Below, piece after piece: positions 16,031 to 25,075 of a stretch of DNA of 64,000 nucleotides. Under the pieces are notes generated by a model, which was given only the letters and a program-made list of their open reading frames with translations, searched no databases and was not told where the DNA came from. The stretch is from Streptomyces sp. NBC_01689 (GTDB lineage Bacteria; Actinomycetota; Actinomycetes; Streptomycetales; Streptomycetaceae). Every line of letters starts with the position of its first letter. The first letter of the stretch is position 1. The position numbers were made by a program, and so were the translations under genes. The DNA lies in contig NZ_CP109592.1 in NCBI RefSeq assembly GCF_036250675.1, forward strand, positions 7,998,001 to 8,062,000. The letters run 5' to 3'.

Positions 16031-16786
16031 ATGCTGCGCGTGCTCGCCGTCGACGACGAACAACCCTCCCTGGAGGAGCTGCTCTATCTCCTCAACGCCG
16101 ATCCCCGGGTCGCCGCCGCCGAGGGCGCGAGCGACGCGACCGAGGCGCTGCGCCGGATGAACCGGGCCCTCGCCTCCGGACCCGACGGGCCCGAGGCGGT
16201 CGACGTCGTCTTCCTCGACATCCACATGCCCGGGCTCGACGGACTGGACCTGGCCCGGCTGCTGACCGGATTCGCCCACCCGCCGCTCGTCGTCTTCGTC
16301 ACGGCGCACGAGGGCTTCGCCGTCCAGGCCTTCGACCTCAAGGCCGTCGACTACGTGCTCAAGCCGGTGCGCAGGGAGCGGCTCGCCGAGGCCGTCCGCC
16401 GGGCGGACCAACTCCGGCGCACCGCACCGCTGATCCCCGTGCACGAACCCGACCCCGACCACATCTCCGTCGAACTCGGCGGAGTCACCCGCTTCGTGGC
16501 CGTGGAGGACATCACCCACGTCGAGGCACACGGCGACTACGCCCGGCTGCACACCGCGCAGGGCAGCCATCTGGTGCGCATCCCGCTCTCCACCCTGGAG
16601 GAGCGCTGGCGGTCGCGCGGGTTCGTCCGCATCCACCGCCGTCACCTCGTCGCCCTGCGCCACATAGGCGAACTCCGCCTGGACGCGGGTACGGTGAGCG
16701 TTCTCGTGGACTCCGTCGAACTCCAGGTCAGCCGCCGGCACACGCGTGAACTGCGGGACCTGCTGATGCGCCGGACCATCGGCTGA
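16031..16786 (+). CDS. LytTR-family response regulator
   Basis: 251 aa. Receiver domain 1-118 with acidic Asp8/Asp9, phosphoacceptor Asp63 (VVFLDIHMPGLDG) and Lys111 (YVLKPV). The LytTR DNA-binding domain occupies about 145-247, including ITHVEAHGDYARLHT and FVRIHRRHLVAL. It forms a two-component pair with the LytS-type kinase three genes downstream. The genes between are a small membrane protein and a Na+/solute symporter, as in BtsSR/YpdAB-like systems that tune uptake of a small organic acid. Confidence 0.93.
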   Translation: MLRVLAVDDEQPSLEELLYLLNADPRVAAAEGASDATEALRRMNRALASGPDGPEAVDVVFLDIHMPGLDGLDLARLLTGFAHPPLVVFVTAHEGFAVQAFDLKAVDYVLKPVRRERLAEAVRRADQLRRTAPLIPVHEPDPDHISVELGGVTRFVAVEDITHVEAHGDYARLHTAQGSHLVRIPLSTLEERWRSRGFVRIHRRHLVALRHIGELRLDAGTVSVLVDSVELQVSRRHTRELRDLLMRRTIG

Positions 16787-16798
16787 GGGGGGAACGGC

Positions 16799-17158
16799 GT
16801 GCCGCAGGACCCGACCGAACGGCGTGTGGTCGTCACCGGAGCGCCCCGGCGCACCCGCAGGACGTCCGGCTACTACCGGCCCCGGACCGAGATCGAGGAA
16901 CAGACCACCCTCGGACACGCCTATGTCCGCTCGCTGATGCGCAGTCAACTCCGAGTCGCGCTCGTGGTGTTCGCCGTCCTGGTGCTCCTGGTCGGCCCGC
17001 TGCCCCTGGTGTTCGCCGCGATACCGGACGGAGCGGGCCTGGAATGGGCCGTGCTCGGATTCTGCGTCTACCCGCCCCTGGTCCTGCTGGCCCGCTGGTA
17101 CGTCCGCCGCGCGGAGCGCAACGAGAGGGACTTCGTGCGACTGGTCGAGGACCGTTGA
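16799..17158 (+). CDS. Small two-helix membrane protein of the symporter operon
   Basis: 119 aa from GTG 16799. A basic cytoplasmic head (residues 1-45, RRTRRTSGYYRPRTEIEEQT) precedes two membrane helices at about 57-79 and 83-99. Small DUF485/YjcH-like subunits often precede acetate-type SSS symporters, and placement and topology here agree, but I cannot confirm the family. Likely a companion of the symporter 97 bp downstream. Confidence 0.75.
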   Translation: MPQDPTERRVVVTGAPRRTRRTSGYYRPRTEIEEQTTLGHAYVRSLMRSQLRVALVVFAVLVLLVGPLPLVFAAIPDGAGLEWAVLGFCVYPPLVLLARWYVRRAERNERDFVRLVEDR

Positions 17159-17254
17159 GCGGCCGCCGAGGACCGTCGAGGGGCGAGGCATGAGGGGACG
17201 CGCGGGACGCGGGACGACGGCCCCCGGCGGCCGTGACACGAAGGGCCCCCTCCG

Positions 17255-18997
17255 GTGAACCAGAACTACGCCGTGCCCGCCGTCGCCCTCGTCGTCGTCG
17301 CGACCGTCCTGGTCGGGGCGTTCGGCCTGCGCATATCCCGGACCACCTCCGACTTCTACGTCGCCTCGCGCACCGTGGGCCCCCGCCTCAACGCGGCCGC
17401 CATCAGCGGCGAGTACCTCTCCGCCGCCTCCTTCCTCGGCATCGCGGGCCTGGTGCTCGTCCAGGGCCCCGACATGCTCTGGTACCCCGTCGGATACACG
17501 GCCGGCTATCTCGTGCTGCTGCTGTTCGTCGCGGCCCCGCTGCGCCGCTCCGGCGCCTACACCCTGCCCGACTTCGCCGAGGCCCGGCTCGGCTCACAGG
17601 CGGTCCGGCGGCTCGCCGGCGCCTTCGTCGTCGGCGTCGGCTGGCTCTATCTGCTGCCCCAGCTCCAGGGCGCGGGACTCACCCTGGCGGTGCTGACCGA
17701 CGCACCCGACTGGTTCGGCGGCGTGCTCGTCGCGGCCGTCGTGGTGGCCACGGTCGCCGCCGGCGGCATGCGCAGCATCACCTTCGTCCAGGCCTTCCAG
17801 TACTGGCTGAAGCTCACCGCCCTGCTGGTCCCCGCGCTCTTCCTCGTCCTCGCCTGGCAGGGCGACGGCGCCCCGCGCGACGCCTTCGACGAACCGGCCA
17901 CCTTCCGCGCACAGCGGGTCGTCCGCATCGACGACACCCTCGACCTGAGACTGTCGCGGCCCCTGACCGTCACGGCGACGGGCACCGTCGACGGCCGCCG
18001 CTACGGGAACCAGCGGGTCGCCCTCCCGGCCGGCGTCCACCGCGTCGCCCGCGGCACCCGGCTGACGTTCCGGCAGGGCGACCCCGTACCGGCCGCCGAC
18101 CGCGCCGGCAACGGCGGCATGTCGACCTCGCTCGCGGCCGGCCGCGAGGAACGCCCGCTGTACGCCACGTACGGACTGATCCTCGCCACCTTCCTCGGCA
18201 CCATGGGACTGCCGCACGTGGTCGTCCGCTTCTACACCAGCCCGCACGGGGTCGCCGCGCGCCGCACCACCGTCGCCGTCCTCGGCCTGATCGGCGCCTT
18301 CTACCTCCTGCCGCCCGTCTACGGGGCGCTCGGCCGGCTGTACGCTCCCGAACTCAGCCTCACCGGCAACGCCGACGCCGCCGTCCTGCTGCTCCCGGAC
18401 CGGGTCATCGGGGGACTCGGCGCCGACCTCCTCGGCGCGCTCGTGGCGGGCGGCGCCTTCGCGGCCTTCCTGTCCACCGCGTCCGGACTGACCATGGCGG
18501 TGGCCGGGGTCCTCACCCAGGACGTGCTGCCCTCGCGCGGTGTACGCCACTTCCGGCTCGGCACGGTCCTCTCCATGGTGGTGCCGCTCGCCGCGAGCGT
18601 GATGGTGGGCGGGCTGCCCGTCGCGGACGCCGTGGGACTCGCCTTCGCCGTCTCCGCCTCGTCCTTCTGCCCGCTGCTCGTCCTCGGCATCTGGTGGCGG
18701 CGGCTGACACCCCCCGGCGCCGCCGCCGGCATGCTGACCGGCGGCGGCGCGGCCTTCGTGGCGGTCGCCGCCACCATGGCCGGCTACCCGGGCTCCGGCG
18801 CCCTGCACGCCCTGCTCGCCTGGCCGGCCCTCTGGTCGGTTCCCCTCGGATTCCTCACCATGATCCTGGTGTCCCTGGCGACGCCGGGCCGGGTGCCGCA
18901 GGGCACCGCGGCGATCCTCGCCCGGTTCCACCTCCCCGAGGAACTCGCCGACGGCCAGGTCCACGCGGCCGGGCACACGAAGGAGGCCCAGGTATGA
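17255..18997 (+). CDS. Sodium/solute symporter (SSS family, acetate-permease-like)
   Basis: 580 aa with about 13 membrane segments. SSS hallmarks: DFYVASRTVGPRLNAAAISGEYLSAASF near the N-terminus, YPVGYTAGYLVLLLFVAAPLRRSGAYTLPDFAEARLG, and LPHVVVRFYTSP (the conserved GlyLeuProHis block). Between helices 6 and 7 it carries an extracytoplasmic insertion of about 100 residues (roughly 205-300). The class suits ActP-like permeases for acetate, pyruvate or similar acids. GTG 17255 start; the stop overlaps the kinase start (GTATGA). Confidence 0.9.
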   Translation: MNQNYAVPAVALVVVATVLVGAFGLRISRTTSDFYVASRTVGPRLNAAAISGEYLSAASFLGIAGLVLVQGPDMLWYPVGYTAGYLVLLLFVAAPLRRSGAYTLPDFAEARLGSQAVRRLAGAFVVGVGWLYLLPQLQGAGLTLAVLTDAPDWFGGVLVAAVVVATVAAGGMRSITFVQAFQYWLKLTALLVPALFLVLAWQGDGAPRDAFDEPATFRAQRVVRIDDTLDLRLSRPLTVTATGTVDGRRYGNQRVALPAGVHRVARGTRLTFRQGDPVPAADRAGNGGMSTSLAAGREERPLYATYGLILATFLGTMGLPHVVVRFYTSPHGVAARRTTVAVLGLIGAFYLLPPVYGALGRLYAPELSLTGNADAAVLLLPDRVIGGLGADLLGALVAGGAFAAFLSTASGLTMAVAGVLTQDVLPSRGVRHFRLGTVLSMVVPLAASVMVGGLPVADAVGLAFAVSASSFCPLLVLGIWWRRLTPPGAAAGMLTGGGAAFVAVAATMAGYPGSGALHALLAWPALWSVPLGFLTMILVSLATPGRVPQGTAAILARFHLPEELADGQVHAAGHTKEAQV

Positions 18998-20208
18998 GCG
19001 GATTCCTGGCCGGACTGTGCGTCGCCGTGCTCCCGCTGCTCGCCGCCGGGTTCTGGCTCGGCCGACGGACCGCGCGACCCGAGAACCTCGGCGGGCTCGG
19101 CACCCCCGTCGAGCACGCCACCTTCGAGACCCTGCACACCGCCTCGCTCGCCGCGCCCCCGCTGCGCGCCGGCCTCACCGACGAGACCGCCCGCAGATCC
19201 GCGCGCCGCCTGCGCACCCTGCTCGGCACCGACGCGCTCTGCCTCACCGACCAGGACGCCGTCCTGGCCTGGGACGGCATCGGCGAGCACCACCGCACCG
19301 AGATCATGGGACGGCTCGGCGGCCCGCTGGAGACCGGCCGGGGCGAGGCCTTCCGGCTCCACTGCGACGAGCCGGACTGCGTGCTGCGCTGGGCCGTGGT
19401 CGCGCCGCTCACCGTCGACGACCGGGTGCACGGAGCGCTCGTGGCCTGCGCGCCCCGCGAATCCGCGGTGCTCGTGCGGGCCGCGGGCGAGGTCGCCCGC
19501 TGGGTCTCGGTGCAACTGGAACTCGCCGATCTCGACCGCTCCCGTACCCGTCTGATCGAGGCCGAGATCAAGGCCCTGCGCGCGCAGATCTCCCCGCACT
19601 TCATCTTCAACTCGCTCGCGGTGATCGCCTCGTTCGTCCGCACCGACCCGGAGCGCGCCCGCGAACTGCTGCTGGAGTTCGCGGACTTCACCCGCTACTC
19701 GTTCCGCAGGCACGGCGACTTCACCACCCTCGCCGACGAACTGCACGCCATCGACCACTATCTGGCGCTCGTGCGCGCCCGTTTCGGCGACCGGCTCTCG
19801 GTCACGCTGCAGATCGCGCCCGAGGTGCTGCCGGTCGCGCTCCCCTTCCTCTGTCTTCAGCCCCTGGTGGAGAACGCCGTCAAACACGGTCTGGAGGGCA
19901 AGGCGGACAAGTCGAACAAGAGCCACATCAGCATCACCGCGCAGGACGCGGGCGCCGAGGCACTGGTCGTCATCGAGGACAACGGCACCGGAATGGACCC
20001 CGACCGGCTGCGCCGCATCCTGGCCGGGGAGGTCAGCCCCTCCGGGGGCATCGGGCTGTCCAACGTCGACGACCGGCTGCGTCAGGTCTACGGCGACGAC
20101 CACGGCCTCGTCATCGAGACGGCCGTCGGAGCGGGGATGAGGATCACCGCCCGGCTGCCCAAGTACCAGCCGGGCGTGCACTCGGCGGGCCGGCTGCCCC
20201 GGCCGTGA
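18994..20208 (+). CDS. LytS-type sensor histidine kinase
   Basis: 404 aa. One N-terminal membrane helix (3-22), a GAF-like sensory region (about 45-175), then a His_kinase domain with His202 in SPHFIFNSL, N box LVENAVKHG, and G boxes EDNGTGMD and GGIGLSNV. It lacks the multi-helix 5TM-LYT sensor of LytS/BtsS. It pairs with the LytTR regulator in the same operon and is coupled by overlap to the symporter, so substrate flux or an intracellular metabolite may be the signal. Confidence 0.93.
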   Translation: MSGFLAGLCVAVLPLLAAGFWLGRRTARPENLGGLGTPVEHATFETLHTASLAAPPLRAGLTDETARRSARRLRTLLGTDALCLTDQDAVLAWDGIGEHHRTEIMGRLGGPLETGRGEAFRLHCDEPDCVLRWAVVAPLTVDDRVHGALVACAPRESAVLVRAAGEVARWVSVQLELADLDRSRTRLIEAEIKALRAQISPHFIFNSLAVIASFVRTDPERARELLLEFADFTRYSFRRHGDFTTLADELHAIDHYLALVRARFGDRLSVTLQIAPEVLPVALPFLCLQPLVENAVKHGLEGKADKSNKSHISITAQDAGAEALVVIEDNGTGMDPDRLRRILAGEVSPSGGIGLSNVDDRLRQVYGDDHGLVIETAVGAGMRITARLPKYQPGVHSAGRLPRP

Positions 20209-20225
20209 GCGCGCCACGGCGACCG

Positions 20226-20280
20226 GCCGCCCGTCCGCCGCGGGCCGTCACGCGCCGCCCGTCCGCCGCGGGCCGTCACG
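20226..20280. repeat. 28-bp tandem duplication at the end of a small gene
   Basis: GCCGCCCGTCCGCCGCGGGC followed by CGTCACG is present twice, at 20226-20252 and 20254-20280, with one base between. The second copy supplies the TCA (minus-strand TGA) stop of the 52-aa gene. Confidence 0.75.
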
Positions 20281-20434
20281 CGCCGCGCGCGGCGACCATC
20301 GCGACCGTGATCAGGCCGAGCACCACCCAGCCGAACCACAGCCAGCCGTTGCTGCCGAGCGCGACCGTGTAGGCCGTCACGACCACCAGCCCACCGACGG
20401 TGAGCACCCCCATGGTCTTCGTCGAACCGGGCAT
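20276..20434 (-). CDS. 52-aa two-helix membrane protein
   Basis: A short gene easily missed: 52 aa from ATG 20432-20434. Translation gives a Thr/Lys head (MPGSTKTMG), a hydrophobic helix at 10-26, the turn GSNG, and a second Trp-rich helix (WLWFGWVVLGLITVAMVAA) at 31-49. Its codon use and membrane pattern are protein-like. Function unknown; it lies between the kinase gene and the CtaG-like gene, reading with the latter. The stop lies in a 28-bp tandem repeat. Confidence 0.65.
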   Translation of the reverse strand: MPGSTKTMGVLTVGGLVVVTAYTVALGSNGWLWFGWVVLGLITVAMVAARGA

Positions 20435-20543
20435 CGCACCACACCCTTCTCCCGACGGGTCCGCGGCGCGGGCCGCGGCGTGCGGCCATTTTCACCCGGC
20501 GGGAGACGGTTCGCCAGGGCTGGTGCGAGGGCCGGAAGGCGGT

Positions 20544-21497
20544 TCAGTTGCCGCGGGCGTTCAGCGAGGCCAGATAGGCGTTGTACGCCTCGAGCTCCTT
20601 GTCGCCGTCGCGGTCGGCCGCGCGGTCCGTACGGCGGGCCTGGCGCTGCTCGGAGCCGTACCACTGGAAGAGCAGCGCGAGCAGCACCAGGACGGACGGG
20701 ATCTCGCTGAACGCCCAGGCGATGCCGCCCGCCGCGTTCTGGTCGCTGAGCGCGTCGATGGCGAGCGAGGCGGGCGGGTTCTTGTACGTGTCGACCATCG
20801 GCGTGGACGCCATCATCAGCGCGATGCCGAAGAACGCGTGGAACGGCATGCCCGCGAAGAGCTCCAGCATGCGCATCAGATAACCCGGCCGGTGCGGGCC
20901 GGGGTCCACTCCCATGATCGGCCAGAAGAAGACCAGGCCGACGGCGAGGAAGTGGCACATCATCACGGTGTGCCCGGTCCTCGAGCCCATCAGGAAGTCG
21001 AAGAGGGGAGAGAAGTACAGGGCGTACAGACTCGCGATGAACAGCGGGATCGTGAACGCGGGGTGCGTGATGACCCGCAGATACCGGCTGTGCAGGAACA
21101 TCAGCAGCAGTTCACGCGGCCCCTTGGTGCCCCGTCTGGCCGCGACCGGAAGAGCCCGCAGTGCGAGCGTGACCGGTGCCCCGAGCAGGATCAGGATGGG
21201 CGACAGCATGCTGATCACCATGTGCTGCACCATGTGCACGCTGAACATGACCATGCCGTAGTCGTTCAGCCGCGTGCACATCATCAGCAGCACGGTCAGC
21301 ACACCGACGACGAACGAGACGGTCCGTCCCGGCGACCACGCGTCACCGCGGCGGACGAGCCGTACGACCCCCCAGCCGTACAGGCCGAGGCCCAGCAGGC
21401 AGGCGGCGAGGAAGAACGGGTCCGCGGACCAGTCGAGCCCCCTCCCCAGCGTGAACGGCGGCAGATCCATGGTCATGCCGTGCCCGCTGTGTTCCAT
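20544..21497 (-). CDS. CtaG-like cytochrome c oxidase assembly membrane protein
   Basis: 317 aa with about seven to eight membrane helices, matching the caa3_CtaG family linked to copper delivery to cytochrome c oxidase. Conserved polar residues in helices include FSVHMVQHMVISMLSPILILLG and MMCHFLAVGLVFFWPIMGVDP; a Met/His-rich N-terminus (MEHSGHGMTM) looks copper-binding. ATG 21497 is chosen with GGAG about 8 nt upstream. Activity on copper is inferred from family. Confidence 0.88.
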   Translation of the reverse strand: MEHSGHGMTMDLPPFTLGRGLDWSADPFFLAACLLGLGLYGWGVVRLVRRGDAWSPGRTVSFVVGVLTVLLMMCTRLNDYGMVMFSVHMVQHMVISMLSPILILLGAPVTLALRALPVAARRGTKGPRELLLMFLHSRYLRVITHPAFTIPLFIASLYALYFSPLFDFLMGSRTGHTVMMCHFLAVGLVFFWPIMGVDPGPHRPGYLMRMLELFAGMPFHAFFGIALMMASTPMVDTYKNPPASLAIDALSDQNAAGGIAWAFSEIPSVLVLLALLFQWYGSEQRQARRTDRAADRDGDKELEAYNAYLASLNARGN

Positions 21498-21607
21498 CCG
21501 CCGGCTCCTGATTAGTACGGGTTGTGCGCTGTCTGTCCGCACCAGAGTAGAACCGTCCCCGGTCGCCGTTCCGGCCGGGGTGCGCATCCGTGCCCGGGCT
21601 CAGAGCC

Positions 21608-22633
21608 TCAGAGCACGCACTCCGCCTCGGCGTACCGCTCGTCCGGCACCGTCTTCAGCGTCTCCACCGCCTCCGCGAGGGACACCATCACGATGTCGGT
21701 CCCGCGCAGCGCCGTCATCATCCCGAACTCGCCCCGGTGCGCGGCCTCCACGGCGTGCCACCCGAAGCGGGTCGCGAGCACCCGGTCGTACGCGGTCGGC
21801 GTGCCGCCGCGCTGCACGTGCCCGAGGATCACCGGACGGGCCTCCTTGCCGAGGCGCTCCTCCAGTTCCAGGGAGAGCTGCCGGGCGATGCCGGCGAACC
21901 GCTCGTGGCCGTAGACGTCCTTCACGCCCTCGTCGAACGCCATGGTGCCCTCGCGCGGCTTGGCGCCCTCGGCGGCCACGACGATCGCGAACCGCTTGCC
22001 CGCCTCGAAGCGCTCGCCCACCTTGGCGGCCAGCTCCTCGATGTCGAAGGGGCGCTCCGGCACGACGATGGCGTGGGCCCCGGCGGCCATGCCCGAGTGC
22101 AGCGCGATCCAGCCGGTGTGGCGGCCCATGACCTCCACGATCAGCACCCGCTGGTGCGATTCGGCGGTCGTCTTCAGCCGGTCCAGGGCCTCCGTCGCGA
22201 CGCCCACGGCCGTGTCGAAGCCGAAGGTCACGTCCGTGACGGCGATGTCGTTGTCGATGGTCTTCGGCACACCCACGATCGGCAGGCCGCCGTCCGACAG
22301 CAGCCGGGCCGCCTTCAGGGTGCCCTCGCCGCCGATCGGGATGATCGCGTCGAGGCCGAGTTCCTCGACGTGCCCCCGGGCCCGCTCGACACCGTCACGC
22401 AGATGCGCGGGCTGGACCCGGGAGGAACCGAGCATCGTGCCGCCGCGGGCCAGGATGCCGCTCACCGCGTCGAGGTCGAGCTTCAGGTAGTCGCACTCCA
22501 GAAGCCCCTTCCAGCCGTCCCGGAAGCCGATGACCTCGTCGCCGTGGTCGACGACGGCGCGGTGCACGACGGACCGGATGACGGCGTTCAGGCCGGGGCA
22601 GTCGCCGCCGGACGTGAGGACACCAATGCGCAT
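21608..22633 (-). CDS. pfkA: 6-phosphofructokinase
   Basis: 341 aa. N-terminal nucleotide loop MRIGVLTSGGDCPGLNA, the GGEGT loop (IIPIGGEGTLKAA) and catalytic PKTIDNDI, with FGFDTAV and MGRHTGWIAL. The GGEGT form has Gly where PPi-dependent enzymes carry Asp, while PKTIDND has Lys; this combination is the ATP-using clade III type known in Streptomyces, which has three paralogues. It phosphorylates fructose-6-phosphate in glycolysis. ATG 22633. Confidence 0.94.
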   Translation of the reverse strand: MRIGVLTSGGDCPGLNAVIRSVVHRAVVDHGDEVIGFRDGWKGLLECDYLKLDLDAVSGILARGGTMLGSSRVQPAHLRDGVERARGHVEELGLDAIIPIGGEGTLKAARLLSDGGLPIVGVPKTIDNDIAVTDVTFGFDTAVGVATEALDRLKTTAESHQRVLIVEVMGRHTGWIALHSGMAAGAHAIVVPERPFDIEELAAKVGERFEAGKRFAIVVAAEGAKPREGTMAFDEGVKDVYGHERFAGIARQLSLELEERLGKEARPVILGHVQRGGTPTAYDRVLATRFGWHAVEAAHRGEFGMMTALRGTDIVMVSLAEAVETLKTVPDERYAEAECVL

Positions 22634-22814
22634 AGCCCGAAATACCTTCTCAACGTGGGCCGGGGACCGGACCACGTTGTCCGGCTGGAATCCCGGTCAC
22701 CCTACCGGCGGGACGGGGTTGTGCCGTAGCGGGCGTCCGCCTGGTGGACTCGTCCGCACAGGTGAGCGGAGAAGCCGTCAGGCGGGCTCTTCCGTATACC
22801 GTGCCGCACACCTT

Positions 22815-22846
22815 GGGCGCGCTTGAGGTATCCCTCAAGCGCGCCC
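22815..22846 (-). terminator. Terminator downstream of gatD
   Basis: Perfect 14-bp arms GGGCGCGCTTGAGG and CCTCAAGCGCGCCC with a TATC loop. It and a second stem nearby separate the murT-gatD unit from pfkA. Apart from these two stems the 301-bp gap contains no gene that I can see. Confidence 0.75.
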
Positions 22847-22887
22847 TGGGGCGGACGTGGCGCCCGGACCGCCGGACTCCCGGGGCG

Positions 22888-22914
22888 CCGGCCACGGGGT
22901 GTCGCCGTGGCCGG
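22888..22914 (-). terminator. Second hairpin directly after gatD
   Basis: CCGGCCACGG and CCGTGGCCGG form a perfect 10-bp stem with a 7-nt loop, 20 bp past the gatD stop on the minus strand. Confidence 0.6.
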
Positions 22915-22934
22915 TCCCGGAGTGGCGGGCCGGC

Positions 22935-23663
22935 TCAGGCCGGCTGCTGGGCGGCGGTGATGCGCTCGCCCCGGAGCGCCTCGTACCAGCGGTCGTCGAT
23001 CGGCGGCAGCGCGTTCACGTCGAGCGCCAGCTTCAGCAGCAGGTCCGCGATCTGCGGGTTGCGGGCGAGCACGGGACCGTGCATGTACGTACCGAAGACC
23101 GTGTCGTTGTACGCGCCCTCGGTGCCGTCCCCCGTGCCGTTGCCCTTGCCGAGCCGCACCTGCGCGAACGGGCGCGCGGTGGGGCCGAGGTGGGTGACGC
23201 CCTGGTGGTTCTCGAAGCCGGTCAGCTGCGGCAGGCCCAGGCGGGGGTCGATGTCGCCGAGCACGTCACCGACGCACCGCTCTCCCTCGCCGCGCGTGGA
23301 GACCACGTCGAGCAGGCCGAGGCCCGGCTCGCGCTGCCCGAGGTCGTTGATGAACTCGTGGCCGAGGATCTGGTACCCGGCGCACACCGAGAAGACGATC
23401 GCGCCGTTGCCGACCGCGCGGTGCAGGCCGCCGTCGCGCCGCAGCCGCTCCGCCGCCAGCCGCTGCGGCCGGTCCTCGCCGCCGCCGATCAGGTAGATGT
23501 CGCCGGAGGTGGGGATGGGCTGGTCGCTGCGCACGTCGAGACGGGCGACGTCGAGTCCGCGCTGGCGGGCCCGGCGCTCCACGACGAGCGCGTTGCCCTG
23601 GTCGCCGTAGGTGCTCAGCAGGTCAGGGTAGATCCACACCAGACGCAGGCTGTTGTCACTCAT
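22935..23663 (-). CDS. gatD: Lipid II isoglutaminyl synthase, glutaminase subunit
   Basis: 242 aa class-I glutamine amidotransferase of the CobB/CobQ type. Catalytic Cys is in VFSVCAGYQILG and the His in TYMHGPVLARNP. GatD supplies ammonia to MurT, which amidates the alpha-carboxyl of D-Glu in lipid II to D-isoglutamine, typical of actinobacterial walls. ATG 23663 follows GGAGG. It is 19 bp from the murT stop, one operon. Confidence 0.93.
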   Translation of the reverse strand: MSDNSLRLVWIYPDLLSTYGDQGNALVVERRARQRGLDVARLDVRSDQPIPTSGDIYLIGGGEDRPQRLAAERLRRDGGLHRAVGNGAIVFSVCAGYQILGHEFINDLGQREPGLGLLDVVSTRGEGERCVGDVLGDIDPRLGLPQLTGFENHQGVTHLGPTARPFAQVRLGKGNGTGDGTEGAYNDTVFGTYMHGPVLARNPQIADLLLKLALDVNALPPIDDRWYEALRGERITAAQQPA

Positions 23664-23682
23664 TCTCTTCGTCCTCCGTGGC

Positions 23683-24921
23683 TCAGTTGCCGACACGACG
23701 CCTCAAATCCTGGAACGCGGTGTAGTTCGCGATGACCTCGATGCGGCCGGGCGGTGCGAGCTGCACGGCCTGGTCGAGGGTGTCGCATACCTGGAAGGAC
23801 TGGTTCGCGACCTCGAGGCGTACCGCGAGGTCGAGCTTTCGGTCCCCGAGCACGAAGATCGGGTGCCCGGTGAGCCGGGTGTAGTCGACGTCCCACAGCC
23901 AGGAGGTGTCGGTGCCGTCGGCGCCCCGCGCGTTCACGGACAGGATGACGGGGGTGGGCGGCGGGTCGATCAGGGAGAACGTCTCCAGCCAGCCCGCCGG
24001 GTTCTTGGCGAGCAGCAGACGCAGGTCGCGCTGCATGAACTGCACCACGTCGTAGCGTCCGGCCACCGCCTGCACCTGGTACATGCGCTCCAGGGCGACC
24101 TGCGGGGGCACTCCGAAGACGGCGGCGACGGCGGCCGACGAGGCGGCGTTCGCCTTGTTGGCGCGGCCGGGCAGCTGGAGGTGGATCGGCCAGGCCGAGC
24201 CGTGCGGGTCGAGGACGTGGTCGCCGGAGAGCGCCCAGGTCGGCGTCGGACGGCGGAACCCGCAGTCGCCGCAGAACCAGTCGTCGCCGGGGCGCTGCAT
24301 CACACCGCCGCAGGACGGGCAGGACCAGGCGTCGTCCTTCCACATCTGGCCGGCCGCCACCCACATGACGTTCGGCGACGAGGACGCGGCCCACACGACG
24401 AGGGGGTCGTCGGCGTTGGCCACCACGACGGCCTTGGAACCGGCCAGACCCTCGCGCCAGTGCTCGGCCATCATCCGGGTCTCGGCGGCCCGGTCGAGCT
24501 GGTCGCGGGAGAGGTTGAGCAGCGCGATGCACTTCGGGTCGGTGTCGCGCGCCACACCGGAGAGGTACTTCTCGTCGACCTCGATGACCGCGAACTTGGC
24601 GTCCGAACCGCCGGCCAGCGCCGAGGTGATGCCCGCGGGCATGTTGGCGCCGAGCGCGTTGGACACGACCGGGCCCGCGGCGCGCAGCGCCTCCGCGATC
24701 AGCCGGGTGGTCGTGGTCTTGCCGTTGGTCGCCGACACCAGGATCACGTCCAGGTGGTTGGCGAGCCTGGCCAGCAGGTCGGGGTCGAGCTTGAGTGCCA
24801 CCCGGCCGCCGATCACCGATCCGCTGCCGCGTCCGGCGGCCCGCGAGACGGCCGCCGCCGCCTTGCCCGCCGTCACGGCCAGCTTGGCCCGCGGCGTCAG
24901 CGGGTCCGAGTTGCCTGACAT
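23683..24921 (-). CDS. murT: Lipid II isoglutaminyl synthase, Mur-ligase-like subunit
   Basis: 412 aa. Mur ligase ATP loop ATNGKTTTTRLI, the middle-domain GRANKANAASSAA, and the C-terminal DUF1727 region. A Cys4 zinc ribbon (CPSCGG then CGDCGF) is inserted in the centre, a known feature of MurT. Works with GatD on membrane-bound lipid II. The start ATG 24921 gives MSGNSDPLTPRAKL, the usual Streptomyces form. Confidence 0.94.
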   Translation of the reverse strand: MSGNSDPLTPRAKLAVTAGKAAAAVSRAAGRGSGSVIGGRVALKLDPDLLARLANHLDVILVSATNGKTTTTRLIAEALRAAGPVVSNALGANMPAGITSALAGGSDAKFAVIEVDEKYLSGVARDTDPKCIALLNLSRDQLDRAAETRMMAEHWREGLAGSKAVVVANADDPLVVWAASSSPNVMWVAAGQMWKDDAWSCPSCGGVMQRPGDDWFCGDCGFRRPTPTWALSGDHVLDPHGSAWPIHLQLPGRANKANAASSAAVAAVFGVPPQVALERMYQVQAVAGRYDVVQFMQRDLRLLLAKNPAGWLETFSLIDPPPTPVILSVNARGADGTDTSWLWDVDYTRLTGHPIFVLGDRKLDLAVRLEVANQSFQVCDTLDQAVQLAPPGRIEVIANYTAFQDLRRRVGN

Positions 24922-25075
24922 CGTTTCTCGATCCTCCTTGCGTACGCGCCGCGCCTCTGCCCCCGGCACCGTGTGGGTCTCAGCCTATCGAGATCCACTC
25001 ACGTGCCCGAATCGCGGCACCACGACGGTGCCCGCGCGACGTTCGCGCGCCAGTGAGGACCGTACCCTTGCCGCC

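Noticed and set aside
17233..18993. Plus-strand frame fused in front of the LytS-type kinase
   Set aside because: It overlaps the symporter out of frame; the kinase has a proper ATG at 18994 coupled to the symporter stop.
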